64,000 nucleotides of DNA from an uncultured Carboxylicivirga sp. (GCF_963674565.1 NZ_OY771430.1:744001-808000); one strand, 5' to 3'. Positions 38,338-48,328 are shown, counted from the stretch's first letter. The notes: a model not told the origin generated them from the letters alone. Made by a program: numbers and translations.

Positions 38338-39087
38338 TTATTTGGTTAAAAGATCCATCACAGTATTTTTTCGCTGGCGCGAGACAGGAACAGAGGTTCC
38401 GTCATTCATTTTAAGGTAACCTCCATCATATTTTTCAAATGAACGGACATACTTTAAATTTACCAGGTGAGATTGGTGAACACGCGTAAAACCTTTGTCG
38501 CACAATAATTCATCAAATTCTTTCAGTGTTTTTGAGATTAAAATGTTTTTGCCATCCATCAGATATACATGTGTATAATTACTTTCCCCTACACATCGTG
38601 TTATTTCATGCAGTTCAACAAAAAGGATACGCTCTGTAGTAGGTAATCCTATTTTTTGTTTGTTGGTTTCTTGTTTCTGGTTTTCGATAAATTGTTGAGG
38701 TGCTTGAATCTGATTCTTTTCCTGAAGATTTCGAATAGCTCGCTGAACGGCTTGTTGTAAATCCAGAATATCAACCGGCTTCAATAAATAGTCGATGGCA
38801 CAAAAACGAATGGCACGAATGGCATATTGATCAAAAGCAGTTACAAAAATTACCTGGAAGGTGATAGGAGAGAGTGCTTCCAATAGTTCAAAGCCGGTTC
38901 CTCCTGGCATTTGAACATCCAGAAATACTAATTCGGGTTGAACAGCTTTAATTTTTTTGATGCCTTCAGCTGCATTTTGTGCTGTATCGCATATCTCAAC
39001 CTCAGGACAGTAGTTTTGTAATAAATCCTTAAGATTGTCGATGTTGTTTTCTTCGTCGTCGATAATTAGGGCTCGTATCGATTTCAT
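38338..39087 (-). CDS. LytTR-type response regulator
   Basis: 249 residues: receiver domain (about 3-120) with the acidic pair in LIIDDEENN, phosphoacceptor Asp57 in VFLDVQMPGG, Thr and Lys in VTAFDQYA and LLKPVD; LytTR DNA-binding domain (about 145-247) with the LFVELHEITRCVGESNYTHV start and FTRVHQSHLVNLKYV. It controls transcription after phosphorylation by its kinase. It is 2 nt downstream of the sensor kinase gene, clearly a two-component operon. Target genes are unknown. Confidence 0.92.
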   Translation of the reverse strand: MKSIRALIIDDEENNIDNLKDLLQNYCPEVEICDTAQNAAEGIKKIKAVQPELVFLDVQMPGGTGFELLEALSPITFQVIFVTAFDQYAIRAIRFCAIDYLLKPVDILDLQQAVQRAIRNLQEKNQIQAPQQFIENQKQETNKQKIGLPTTERILFVELHEITRCVGESNYTHVYLMDGKNILISKTLKEFDELLCDKGFTRVHQSHLVNLKYVRSFEKYDGGYLKMNDGTSVPVSRQRKNTVMDLLTK

Positions 39088-39089
39088 TT

Positions 39090-41972
39090 TTAGGCTTCGG
39101 TTTCAATGTGAATATTTACAATGGTTCCTTTTTGATTAGGGTCGTGTTGTTTACGGTCGCTGACTTCAAAAGTAATTCCCTTTTGGTATTTCTGCATTAA
39201 CAGTTCCATCCTTTTTTGGGTTAAATTAATGCCTTTTCCATTCGATTGAACTGATGTATTGGATTTATTTAAACCTGCACCGTTATCGCAAATGCAGATC
39301 TTTAATTGATTCTGATTAAACTGTGTAATTGAAATTTCGATGATTCCTTTGTCTTTTAATTCAGCAATGCCATGTATGATTGCATTTTCAACAAATGGCT
39401 GAATAAGCATCACCGGAATTTCGGTATTATAGGCATCAATGGCTGGATCAATATCAATATTGAATATAAATTTATGACGGAGTTGCTCCAGCTCAAGGTA
39501 TTTTTGAATAGTATCCAGTTCATTATTGAGCGAAGTATATTCCTCTTCCGCCTGATACAGAACTTTACGCATTAATTTGGCAAAACTGGATAAAAACAGG
39601 TTGGCTTTTTTATTCTCATTCTGATTCACCAAAAACTGGATAGAGTTCATGGCATTAAATAAAAAGTGAGGATTTAGTTGTGAACGAACAGCACTTATTT
39701 GCCACTCCAATTGCTGGCGCTGCAAAGCATCTTTTCGTTTGATATTTCGTGTAACCAAAATACTCGCAACTACAATTATTAATATGACCAATAAAGCCAC
39801 CAAAAGAACACTGTACAGTGTTCTTTTGGATATTGCTGCTTCATAGGTAGAGAAGTCGGTTTGTTGAATGACTTTCTTTACTTCGTTTAAAAAATATTCC
39901 AGTCCATCATCTACTATTGCTCCACTAAATATGATGACTCCATCCGGATTGACAAGAAAATAGGGCAAGCCATATTCCATATTAAATTGTTTAAGCTCAT
40001 CAATATGCCAGTCAGGGTTTGAAACCAAAATTCCTTTGAGTTTATGTTCTTTAATGTACTCTTTAATCTTGTTTTTATCCGGAGTTACAAATACTGTAAT
40101 CAGTTCAAACTGCTTACTATCCATTTCAGTCTTAAACTTTTGATAAGCCTCCATGGTTTTTTGCCTGTCGTTGTACTCAATGTTTATAAACAAAAGCTGA
40201 AAATACTTTCCTTTTAGGTCATTGGTTGAAATACGTTTTCCATCTATCGTGGTAAATGTCACTTCGGGTAATGATTGGTTTGGTCCCAGATTTACACGGT
40301 TTACATATAAATTATTTAACAATTTGTAAAACTCAGATTGCCAGTATTGCTTCTTATATTCCTGAAAAAGATGATTGCCGATTTGTGTATCGTTGCTATT
40401 AAGGGCTTGCCAAACAATGTCGGTTTGAGCCATGTATTTAGCTTCGCCTGATAATAACATCTCAGCCAGATAGAATTCTTCCTGTTCAGGTATGACCATG
40501 TTTTGATTATGCCCTTTCATAATCAGTGCTTTTCTGTATAGATAGTCTTTAACAACTGTCCTATTGTAAAAAGAAGTGATACATGAGTGTATTGTTAAAT
40601 CTACATCATTAAACAGTAGATCAAAAGAGGAAGCATTTACCTTACCATCATTGTGATAATAGTAATAGTGCATTAAATGAAACAAACTACCATAATAAAT
40701 ATCGGCTTCTAAATGTTGACTTGCCCAATCACTAATCAGCCATTTAAATTTATTGATATAGGCAAAATGTTCAATGTTTTTTTGTTCACATATTTGTTTA
40801 ATTTTTTGTTCATCCCATTCCTTATCTATCTTCAAATCATGGTCTATTAAATATCTTTTTAGTTTGTTTTTTAAAGCTCCTTTTCCGGTAAAATAAATGC
40901 TGTCATTATTGATGTTTATTGTAATACTATCGCCAGGTTCCAATAGGAGATTACAAAAGGATGAGCCATTAGCCGGACCGTCTTTTAACACTAAATTAAG
41001 AGCTAAGGGACGCAACAGATCTTGGGTGGTAGAATAGGTCTTTCCTTTTTCAAGATCAATTCTCCATTTAAAAAGGTCTCGCTCAATAAAGTAGTTGTTA
41101 ATCAAATAAGCATGTAATTCACTGCCGTTATAATCATCCGCAACCTCGGCTGTGAGTGTAACGCTTTTGTTTGGCGTATATGGTTGTATGGTAACAATTT
41201 GATTCATGTCATATGATTCGACATACATCTTTTGTGTTAAAGCAATACTGTAAGAAATTTCAGTTGAGAGCCCTGTTTTCGGATTAATTATGAAAGTGCC
41301 TTCTATATTTTCTTTTTTCGGAAAACTAAGGTATGGGGTTGTTTCAATTTTTTTTGAAAGTATCACGCTGTCTGCCTCAAAAAGATATTTGACCTCGTAT
41401 TGGTTATTAGTTGTTGATTTGTAATAGGTTAAATCATTGTTTTTGGCATCAGGCATATTCCAGCATGCAAAAACACTTTCAATCAACTTTTTTAACTTAA
41501 TTTCATGCTGTTGATAATACATCGACAGCTGCATCTTCTTAAGTAGATCTTCTGCAGCAAAATCATCACTTCGTTTATTAATAACCTCTTTTGGAAGATG
41601 AAGATTAGATATTTTCCTATCCTTGCTTATCTGAAATGGAACAGGTACTTGTATTAAAGGTGATTCAAACTCATTATAGCATCCAAACTTGGTATCAATT
41701 TTTTGAGATGCATTGTTTATTTTGTATCGATCGATTTCGACAGTCATGTAATAAACATCTTTATTTATGTCTATTATATGTAAGGTTAACCAATATGTTT
41801 GCTCACTTTTATTATCATCGTTAGTAGTGGTATTACATTGATACGAAAATGTATCTCCTTTTTTTAGTTTTAGGGGCGGTAACTTTGTGGGTTTTGCCTG
41901 AACATAAACAAACAAAGTTAGAAAACAAACAAGTAAGCTTGTTTTAAGAATTAGGTTTTTCATAAGTAACAA
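39090..41972 (-). CDS. LytS-like sensor histidine kinase with periplasmic thioredoxin-fold domain
   Basis: 960 residues. Signal peptide (about 1-26), a long periplasmic part of unknown fold (about 30-560), then a TlpA/redoxin-like domain (about 570-710; SLPEVTFTTIDGKRISTNDL ... YGLPYFLVNPDGVI) that lacks the CxxC pair: the position reads FINIEYNDRQ. One transmembrane helix (about 725-748) leads to a His_kinase domain with the phosphoacceptor His in LNPHFLFNAMNS (about 768) and a GHKL ATPase (CDNGAGL). It senses something outside the inner membrane and signals to the adjacent LytTR regulator. Confidence 0.88.
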   Translation of the reverse strand: MLLMKNLILKTSLLVCFLTLFVYVQAKPTKLPPLKLKKGDTFSYQCNTTTNDDNKSEQTYWLTLHIIDINKDVYYMTVEIDRYKINNASQKIDTKFGCYNEFESPLIQVPVPFQISKDRKISNLHLPKEVINKRSDDFAAEDLLKKMQLSMYYQQHEIKLKKLIESVFACWNMPDAKNNDLTYYKSTTNNQYEVKYLFEADSVILSKKIETTPYLSFPKKENIEGTFIINPKTGLSTEISYSIALTQKMYVESYDMNQIVTIQPYTPNKSVTLTAEVADDYNGSELHAYLINNYFIERDLFKWRIDLEKGKTYSTTQDLLRPLALNLVLKDGPANGSSFCNLLLEPGDSITININNDSIYFTGKGALKNKLKRYLIDHDLKIDKEWDEQKIKQICEQKNIEHFAYINKFKWLISDWASQHLEADIYYGSLFHLMHYYYYHNDGKVNASSFDLLFNDVDLTIHSCITSFYNRTVVKDYLYRKALIMKGHNQNMVIPEQEEFYLAEMLLSGEAKYMAQTDIVWQALNSNDTQIGNHLFQEYKKQYWQSEFYKLLNNLYVNRVNLGPNQSLPEVTFTTIDGKRISTNDLKGKYFQLLFINIEYNDRQKTMEAYQKFKTEMDSKQFELITVFVTPDKNKIKEYIKEHKLKGILVSNPDWHIDELKQFNMEYGLPYFLVNPDGVIIFSGAIVDDGLEYFLNEVKKVIQQTDFSTYEAAISKRTLYSVLLVALLVILIIVVASILVTRNIKRKDALQRQQLEWQISAVRSQLNPHFLFNAMNSIQFLVNQNENKKANLFLSSFAKLMRKVLYQAEEEYTSLNNELDTIQKYLELEQLRHKFIFNIDIDPAIDAYNTEIPVMLIQPFVENAIIHGIAELKDKGIIEISITQFNQNQLKICICDNGAGLNKSNTSVQSNGKGINLTQKRMELLMQKYQKGITFEVSDRKQHDPNQKGTIVNIHIETEA

Positions 41973-42574
41973 TTTTAATAAATATTTAGAATTATCACTT
42001 ACGAAACTGCCTGTTTTACCACATTAAATAGGAGGTAAACTAGAATTTGGTTGAAGTAGGTTAGAATTTGGTAAAATTGGGTAAAAGTAATGGTTTTACT
42101 CCATGTAGAAGTTAACTATTATGGCGTTATATCAGTTGACAAATTAATGTATTCATAAAAATCATTTATAGTGCCTCAAAGGCATCTGAGAAGCAAAAAA
42201 GACAATCAATTGAAATGGTATGCAAATTTTATATGGTGTTGAACCAGGTATGATTTAATACTAAATGTTCAAAGTCAACTCTCTGTTTTAAAGATGTATA
42301 TCAGAGTATTTGTGAGGTGTTTTGGGTAATATATTCCTATAGTTTCAAAACCTAATGTGGTTTTGAATAGAACCTAACGTGGTTTTGAATAAAACCTAAT
42401 GTGATTTGATAAAATTTAAAACTATCTATTCAAATAAGACTTGGTAAGTCATCTCTATAAGGATCCTCTAACTGGTCAAATCTATACTGAATAAATAAAT
42501 TGTGAAAAGTTTCGAGTTGCTTTTTTGTTACTCTGGGTTAATCTGTAAATAGTTAATAATGGTTGAAATTACTT
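41973..42574. other. 602-bp AT-rich intergenic region
   Basis: No convincing gene on either strand. It must contain the promoter of the minus-strand sensor kinase. Short direct repeats of TAGAATTTGGT occur at about 42041 and 42062, and three 22-bp tandem units lie at 42349-42414 (listed separately). The rest shows nothing I can support. Confidence 0.5.
42349..42414. repeat. Three tandem 22-bp repeats
   Basis: Units at 42349-42370, 42371-42392 and 42393-42414, each beginning AACCTAA(T/C)GTG. The first two differ at only two positions; the third is more diverged. Minisatellite-like, or a set of protein-binding sites. Confidence 0.7.
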
Positions 42575-43444
42575 TTACTCTCTTACCACTTTAAAACCCA
42601 ATGCCCGATTGAGTTTACCCGAAATTAAACCCTCTTTATCAATTTCAACATTGCTAAAACCTATTTTTATAAAAAGTGGTTGAAGCTCGTCAGACAAGGA
42701 TAAGAGTTTCTCCACCTCTTCGGGTTGAACTTCCAGTTTGGCAATGCCATTGTAATAACGAACACGGCAATCGGCAAAACCATAAGAGTTTAACAAATTT
42801 TCGCCTTCTTCCACCATATTCAGTTTTTTTATAGTGATGGCAGTTCCATACGGAAAACGGCTACTCAAACATGGCGAGGCTGGTTTATCCCAGATTTTCA
42901 ACTGGTAATGTCGGGCAATTTCTCTGATGGTGTCTTTATTGATGTTGCAATCCATCAGGGGACTAAGTGCATTGTTTTCTTTTGCTGCTTCCAGTCCAGG
43001 GCGGTAATCTCCTTTATCATCGGCATTGTTTCCGTTAACCATGGTAAAGGAAGGATATTTTTCATTCCGCAATTGAATCATGGCCTCGTATAAAAAGCTT
43101 TTACAGTAATAGCATCGATTATCCGGATTGGCTGCATAATTGGAGTCAATAATCGGGTCGGATTCAAGAATATGATATTCTATATCATACAACTCACAAA
43201 ATTCAATGGCCTCCTGTAAGTCTTTTCGTTTCAGACTGGTTGAGTCAGAAATAACAGCCAATACATCTTCCTTATTTTTAAATAATCGTGCCAGATAGGC
43301 CACTAAACTGGAATCAACGCCTCCTGATAGAGCAATCATTATCTGTTGATGGTTGGCAAACCACTTCTGTAGTTCCGAAATTGAATTAGCAATCATACCC
43401 GTTACACTTTTTTTAAATAAGGTTCGATACTGAAGTTTGTTCAA
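42575..43444 (-). CDS. larE: LarE-type ATP-dependent sulfur transferase (three-cysteine form)
   Basis: 289 residues. PP-loop SGGVDSS at 40-46 and Cys111, Cys114 (NRCYYCK) plus Cys192 (PASPCLSSRFPYG). Two LarE types are known: one with a single sacrificial Cys, and one in which three Cys hold a [4Fe-4S] cluster used for sulfur transfer; this protein has the three-Cys pattern. LarE inserts sulfur into the nickel-pincer cofactor with LarB and LarC, neither of which is here. It is divergent from hydG with a 143-nt gap. Confidence 0.85.
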   Translation of the reverse strand: MNKLQYRTLFKKSVTGMIANSISELQKWFANHQQIMIALSGGVDSSLVAYLARLFKNKEDVLAVISDSTSLKRKDLQEAIEFCELYDIEYHILESDPIIDSNYAANPDNRCYYCKSFLYEAMIQLRNEKYPSFTMVNGNNADDKGDYRPGLEAAKENNALSPLMDCNINKDTIREIARHYQLKIWDKPASPCLSSRFPYGTAITIKKLNMVEEGENLLNSYGFADCRVRYYNGIAKLEVQPEEVEKLLSLSDELQPLFIKIGFSNVEIDKEGLISGKLNRALGFKVVRE

Positions 43445-43587
43445 AGATGTGATAAATCTCCTGTTTTATATTTATATTAATGAAGAAATTTATCCCTATT
43501 AATTAGGTAGTTTATTGCTTGAATTAGCAGAATAATCCTAATTTTACAAAGATATTCAGGCGAAATTATTTCTTTAAAAACAGCGTC

Positions 43588-45021
43588 ATGTCCATAATAT
43601 ATCATCCTCAACAATATGCTCTTGCAGACCGACCAATGGAAAATTTCATCGATGTTGATGAGATATGGAGTTACATTTCGAAGAATGAAAACCCAACCAT
43701 GGAGCAGGTTGAGGCTGTTATTGGCCGATCGTTGCAGAAAAACAGATTGACGCTTGAAGAAACGGCCATTTTGGTGAACGCCAGAGAGCCAGAAATGATC
43801 GAACGCATTAAAGCAGCAGCCCGTGAATTGAAAGAAAGGGTATATGGTAAGCGTATTGTGCTGTTTGCCCCTTTGTACATTGGTAATTTATGTATTAACG
43901 ATTGTACTTACTGTGGTTTCCGAACGTCCAATAAAAAACAGGAACGCATGACACTGACCAATCAGGATTTGATCGATCAGGTCACAGCTCTGGAGGATCA
44001 CGGTCATAAACGGTTGATTCTGGTTTACGGTGAGCATCCGAAATATAATGCTGATTTTATTGCAGATACAGTAAAGACGGTTTATAGTGTAAAGCATAAA
44101 AATGGTGAAATACGCAGGGTTAATATCAATGCTGCACCTTTGGATATTGAAGGTTTCAAAACCGTGAAAGAGGCTGGTATTGGGACTTATCAGATCTTTC
44201 AGGAGACATACCACAAAGAAACCTATGAGAAGGTACATAAATCAGGTACCAAAAAACACTACGATTGGCGAATAACAGGACTGGACAGGGCTCAGGAGGC
44301 TGGCATTGATGATGTGGGTATTGGTGCTTTACTGGGTTTGTACGACTGGCGCTTTGAAGTATTGAGTTTGTTGCGTCATGTGAATCATTTTGAGGCGGTG
44401 TATAATGTTGGACCACACACGATCTCTTTTCCACGTATTAAATCGGCTTCGGGCTTTGAAGTAGATAAGAAATACGATGTGAGTGATGAGGATTTTACCC
44501 GACTAGTAGCAATTCTTCGTTTGGCTGTTCCTTATACCGGATTGATTCTAACAGCCCGGGAACCCGGACATATTCGCGATGAGATTATGGAGTTTGGTGT
44601 TTCGCAAATTGATGGCGGTACCAATATTGAGATGAAAGGCTACACCAACAAAAAAGATCAACAGGATCTGGATCTGGAGCAGTTTGAAATTGGCGATAAC
44701 CGATCATTGAATGAAATAATGGAAGATCTGGTGGGTAAAGGATATATACCATCTTTTTGTACAGCCTGCTATCGATTAAAACGAACCGGTGAGCACTTTA
44801 TGGAATTTTCGGTACCCGGTTTTATCAAACGATTCTGCCAGCCCAATGCCATGCTTACTTTAGCAGAATATCTCGAAGATTATGCACCTTCAGAAACTAA
44901 AGAAAAAGGTTATCAGTTGATTGAAGATAATCTAACATCCTATGAAGATAAGCAGTTTAAAGATAAGTTAGTTGATCGCTTGGAAAGAATCAAAAAAGGA
45001 GAGAGGGATTTGTATTTTTAG
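43588..45021 (+). CDS. hydG: [FeFe]-hydrogenase H-cluster maturase HydG
   Basis: 477 residues. Radical SAM CX3CX2C in CINDCTYCGF, and the C-terminal CX2CX22C motif (CTAC ... FC) that binds the auxiliary cluster. HydG cleaves tyrosine to give the CO and CN ligands of the H-cluster. The C-terminal part distinguishes it from ThiH. It serves the hydrogenases encoded 7 kb upstream; hydE and hydF must lie elsewhere. Confidence 0.96.
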   Translation: MSIIYHPQQYALADRPMENFIDVDEIWSYISKNENPTMEQVEAVIGRSLQKNRLTLEETAILVNAREPEMIERIKAAARELKERVYGKRIVLFAPLYIGNLCINDCTYCGFRTSNKKQERMTLTNQDLIDQVTALEDHGHKRLILVYGEHPKYNADFIADTVKTVYSVKHKNGEIRRVNINAAPLDIEGFKTVKEAGIGTYQIFQETYHKETYEKVHKSGTKKHYDWRITGLDRAQEAGIDDVGIGALLGLYDWRFEVLSLLRHVNHFEAVYNVGPHTISFPRIKSASGFEVDKKYDVSDEDFTRLVAILRLAVPYTGLILTAREPGHIRDEIMEFGVSQIDGGTNIEMKGYTNKKDQQDLDLEQFEIGDNRSLNEIMEDLVGKGYIPSFCTACYRLKRTGEHFMEFSVPGFIKRFCQPNAMLTLAEYLEDYAPSETKEKGYQLIEDNLTSYEDKQFKDKLVDRLERIKKGERDLYF

Positions 45022-45157
45022 TGATTAGTCAGTAGGCTGTAATTTTTAGTTTGCAGTCCTTTGGGATTTGATTGTTGAATTGAATATTGTGCATCAATCT
45101 TCAATTCAGACTTTAACGAATTACTAATTTGAACAAATAAGCCTGGATAGACAATTC

Positions 45158-45300
45158 TGCTAGTCCCGGAGGGACGCCTGTACCAGCATAGTACGTGAGT
45201 GCTATGTGTATCTAATGAAGATGTTCATCAAAGCCCGGAGGGCTGTCTGTATATAATGTTGGATTGATAGAATATAATTTTCGATTCATTAAATTAACAA
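45158..45300. repeat. 143-bp structured intergenic repeat, copy A
   Basis: Begins TGCTAGTCCCGGAGGGACGC and ends AAATTAACAA. Contains three short hairpins: GTCCC/GGGAC, CATAGTAC/GTGCTATG with a GTGA loop, and AGCCC/GGGCT. The same 143-bp unit recurs at 45425 with about a dozen changes, mostly in the middle. Confidence 0.85.
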
Positions 45301-45353
45301 TCAAACACTTCGACGAATCAGCAATTCGACAAAAAGATGCTTGGAAAGAATAT

Positions 45354-45412
45354 GCTTTATTGTCCCGTCAAGGACGTTTGTAAAAGCATTGAACATGATA
45401 GTTATGTTCTTT
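45354..45412. repeat. Diverged partial copy of the intergenic repeat
   Basis: TGTCCCGTCAAGGACG followed by a TGAACATGA/GTTATGTTC hairpin matches the layout of the first 60 bp of copies A and B, but much diverged and lacking the AGCCC/GGGCT hairpin and tail. Confidence 0.5.
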
Positions 45413-45424
45413 TTAACAATTATA

Positions 45425-45567
45425 TGCTAGTCCCGAAGGGACGCCTCTACCAGCATAGTGCGTGAGTGCTATGTGCATTAAAAGATGATGTTCATCAAAG
45501 CCCGGAGGGCTGTCTGTATATAATGTTGGATTGATAGAATATAATTTTCGATTCATTAAATTAACAA
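45425..45567. repeat. 143-bp structured intergenic repeat, copy B
   Basis: Begins TGCTAGTCCCGAAGGGACGC and ends AAATTAACAA; same length and same three hairpins as copy A, 267 bp downstream of it. The last 75 bp, from TGTTCATCAAAGCCCGGAGG on, are identical. It ends 19 nt from the convergent TonB receptor gene. Confidence 0.85.
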
Positions 45568-45585
45568 CTCAGCAATTAAACATCT

Positions 45586-48036
45586 TTAAAATTCCACTGC
45601 CAGCTTTAAATTAATACGCCTCGAGGTCAGATAATTTGGCACCGCATACTGACGATTAAAAACATCGTTAACCCATGTGTAGGAAATGGTGTTGTTAATG
45701 TTAAACAGGTTGAATATTTCTACACTTAACCATGCATTCTTAATCGTTTTGCTTCGGGTCATATTGTGATAAATATTCATCAGATCTTTCGAAAATCCAA
45801 TGTCAACGCGTCGATAGCTGGGCATTCTTTGTGTAGCTTTATATCTTTCTGATTGTGGCGGTCCGAATGGTAATCCGGTTCCATATAAAACACTCAGTTG
45901 AACCGTAAAGGTTGGGTTGTTAGGTAGATAGTCCTGAAAAAACAGCGAGAAATTCACTCGTTGGTCGGATGGGCGAGGAATATAACCGGGATAAACAACC
46001 TGTTCTAAACCATTTTCATCTGTCACGGTATATGAATCATCAAGAATATCTTCTTCTGTTTTCATAATTGAAAGGTTTGCCCACGATTCAATACCTTTCA
46101 CAAACTCACCATTGATTTTAAAATCGAGTCCTGTTGCATAGCCTTGTGCATTATTTTCACCTGCATATCTAATTCTTACGTTGTCAATCTGATAAGGATT
46201 AATGTCAGTCAGATGCTTGTAATAGGCTTCTGTTGTAAAAGTAAAAGAGCGCTCCTTTACATCAAAAATCTTATCATATCCGGCTACAAATTGCACAGAT
46301 TTCTGTGACTTGATATTATAATTCAATTCACCCTGAGGTGTTCTTATTTCGCGATAAAAAGGTGATTGATAATATATTCCGGTAGCGAAACGATAGCGTG
46401 TTTTATTGTTTTCGGCTGGATGATATAAAGTGTTCAACCGAGGACTAAGGATGAATTCGTTGTTAAAATCCCAATAGCTGGCTCGTATTCCGGCATTAAT
46501 AACAAAAATACCACGGTTGGTTTCCAGTTTAAATTCATCCTGAAGATAACCTGTAACCCTGTTCGACTTAGTTTCAAGGTTTGAGTTTAGTGCGTACTTT
46601 AAAATTAGTTCAGTATTGGTAACCGGTATTGAATAACCTGCAGAGTCGCGCATTTCCCATTCGTTGATACGGTCTTTAAAACGTTCGTGCTGATATTTTG
46701 CTTCCCAGGATAATAAGTGATTATCCAGTTGGTGTTTGCCTTGTACTGCCAGGTTTTGAATTAGACCAAACAAATCGTTTCGGGCATGTTCAATGTTGGT
46801 TCCGATTCCAATATTTTCAGCTGGATCAGTTATGGCCGGAGTGGATCCGTCTGTTCCTTCAAGATCCTGTAACCAATATTGCCCCATAATATCATAGGTT
46901 TCCTCTTCATAGGTTCTGTAACCCATGGCAGTAACCTTCAGTTGGTTGTATGCGTCAGGATTGTATTTAAAAGTGAAGGCTCCTAATCCGGTTTGGAAAT
47001 TATCATGTTCCTGACCTTCAAAATATATTCTTAGACTTTTTGCCTCGTTGATGGTTCCAAAAACAGTATTTCTATCAACAGGCATAAAATCATATGCGTT
47101 GTACGAATAGTAACCCAAAGCTTCCAATTTAATTTTATCACTTAACCGATAAGTAATAAATGTTTGGGCATCAAAAAATGTCGGATTATAATCACCGCTT
47201 ACATCCAGAGTTCCAAGTAGGTATTTGTTGGTTTTGTAACGTACGCCGGCTATAGCAGTTAATTTATTGTCTTTGGAGCTGCCTTCGATATGGCCTGATG
47301 CTCCTAATAAACTGGCAGACAAGCTTCCCTTTAATTCTTTGGGTTGTTTGTACTGAACATCCAGCACCGAAGACATCTTATCTCCGTATTGAGCTTCGAA
47401 GCCTCCTGGAGAAAACTTCAATGACGAAATCAGTTTGGGATTGACAAAACTTAAACCTTCCTGTTGGCCTGAACGAATAAGAAAGGGGCGATAAATTTCT
47501 ATATCATTCACATAAACCAGATTTTCGTCGTAGTTACCACCTCGTACCCGGTATTGCGAGCTTAATTCATTATTGGAAGAAACACCGATCTGGCTTTTTA
47601 CCAGTCCTTCAATACCTCCTCCTGATGCATCCGGTAAACGGTCAATTAATTTGGGGTCTATTTTAGTAAACGATTGATCTTTAATGTTACCTTCTACTTC
47701 AACCTGACCTATTTCTTCGGTTTTTGATTCGAGTGTTATTTTAAGATTATTCAGATCTTCAGCACTTTTTACTTCCATCTCCAGTTCTGCAAAGCCAATG
47801 GAAGAAATCTTGAGAATAAAGGGAGGCTGAGTGAAAGTGGAAAACGAAAAATTACCTGTCTCATCACTTACACTTCCTTCGTTTGTTTTGTTTATAACAA
47901 TATTGGCAAATGGAATAGGCGAACCTGTTGAATCAACAATGTTCCCTTTGATTTCAATTTGCTTTTGCTGGGCAATTATTTGATGACTTACAAAGAGTTG
48001 TAAGACAATAGAAATTAACAGTAGACGATTTTTCAT
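45586..48036 (-). CDS. TonB-dependent outer-membrane receptor
   Basis: 816 residues: signal peptide (about 1-22), a carboxypeptidase-like regulatory domain (about 27-110; IEIKGNIVDSTGSPIPFANI), a plug with SQYRVRGGNYDENLVYVNDI, and a 22-strand-type barrel ending in RRINLKLAVEF with the terminal Phe of outer-membrane proteins. No SusD partner or metal-binding gene is adjacent, so the imported ligand cannot be named. Confidence 0.9.
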   Translation of the reverse strand: MKNRLLLISIVLQLFVSHQIIAQQKQIEIKGNIVDSTGSPIPFANIVINKTNEGSVSDETGNFSFSTFTQPPFILKISSIGFAELEMEVKSAEDLNNLKITLESKTEEIGQVEVEGNIKDQSFTKIDPKLIDRLPDASGGGIEGLVKSQIGVSSNNELSSQYRVRGGNYDENLVYVNDIEIYRPFLIRSGQQEGLSFVNPKLISSLKFSPGGFEAQYGDKMSSVLDVQYKQPKELKGSLSASLLGASGHIEGSSKDNKLTAIAGVRYKTNKYLLGTLDVSGDYNPTFFDAQTFITYRLSDKIKLEALGYYSYNAYDFMPVDRNTVFGTINEAKSLRIYFEGQEHDNFQTGLGAFTFKYNPDAYNQLKVTAMGYRTYEEETYDIMGQYWLQDLEGTDGSTPAITDPAENIGIGTNIEHARNDLFGLIQNLAVQGKHQLDNHLLSWEAKYQHERFKDRINEWEMRDSAGYSIPVTNTELILKYALNSNLETKSNRVTGYLQDEFKLETNRGIFVINAGIRASYWDFNNEFILSPRLNTLYHPAENNKTRYRFATGIYYQSPFYREIRTPQGELNYNIKSQKSVQFVAGYDKIFDVKERSFTFTTEAYYKHLTDINPYQIDNVRIRYAGENNAQGYATGLDFKINGEFVKGIESWANLSIMKTEEDILDDSYTVTDENGLEQVVYPGYIPRPSDQRVNFSLFFQDYLPNNPTFTVQLSVLYGTGLPFGPPQSERYKATQRMPSYRRVDIGFSKDLMNIYHNMTRSKTIKNAWLSVEIFNLFNINNTISYTWVNDVFNRQYAVPNYLTSRRINLKLAVEF

Positions 48037-48136
48037 TGCTGTAAAAATAGGAAGTTAATCCATATAAAAAAAGCAACGTTTGAAGGTAAATTGTATTGCT
48101 TAAAACGAGGAGTTTAGGGTAATTTTTTGTAATTTT

Positions 48137-48328
48137 ATGTATATGAAGAAGAGCGTGATGGATAGCCACCCTGATTTTAATGAGGAAGATGTAAGGTTCA
48201 ATAAAACAGTTGATTCTGTCGTTTCGTCTTTTCAGATAGAAGGCATTGAATTCAGTTCTGATGAACTGGATGAAATGATATCTAATGTTAAAGAGGAATT
48301 GAAGCTGAAAGAATCTAAACGTTCTTAA
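48137..48328 (+). CDS. VbhA-like antitoxin of a Fic protein
   Basis: 63 residues. SSFQIEGIEF fits the inhibitory (S/T)xxxE(G/N) motif of class I Fic antitoxins (Ser-x-x-x-Glu-Gly), whose glutamate blocks ATP binding in the Fic active site. The short acidic-helical protein lies tail to tail with the Fic gene, overlapping it by 4 nt, rather than ahead of it in the same operon. The start may be at 48143, the next ATG. Confidence 0.75.
   Translation: MYMKKSVMDSHPDFNEEDVRFNKTVDSVVSSFQIEGIEFSSDELDEMISNVKEELKLKESKRS

Noticed and set aside
42349..42414. CRISPR array
   Set aside because: Three 22-bp units are contiguous with no spacers and no cas genes are nearby.
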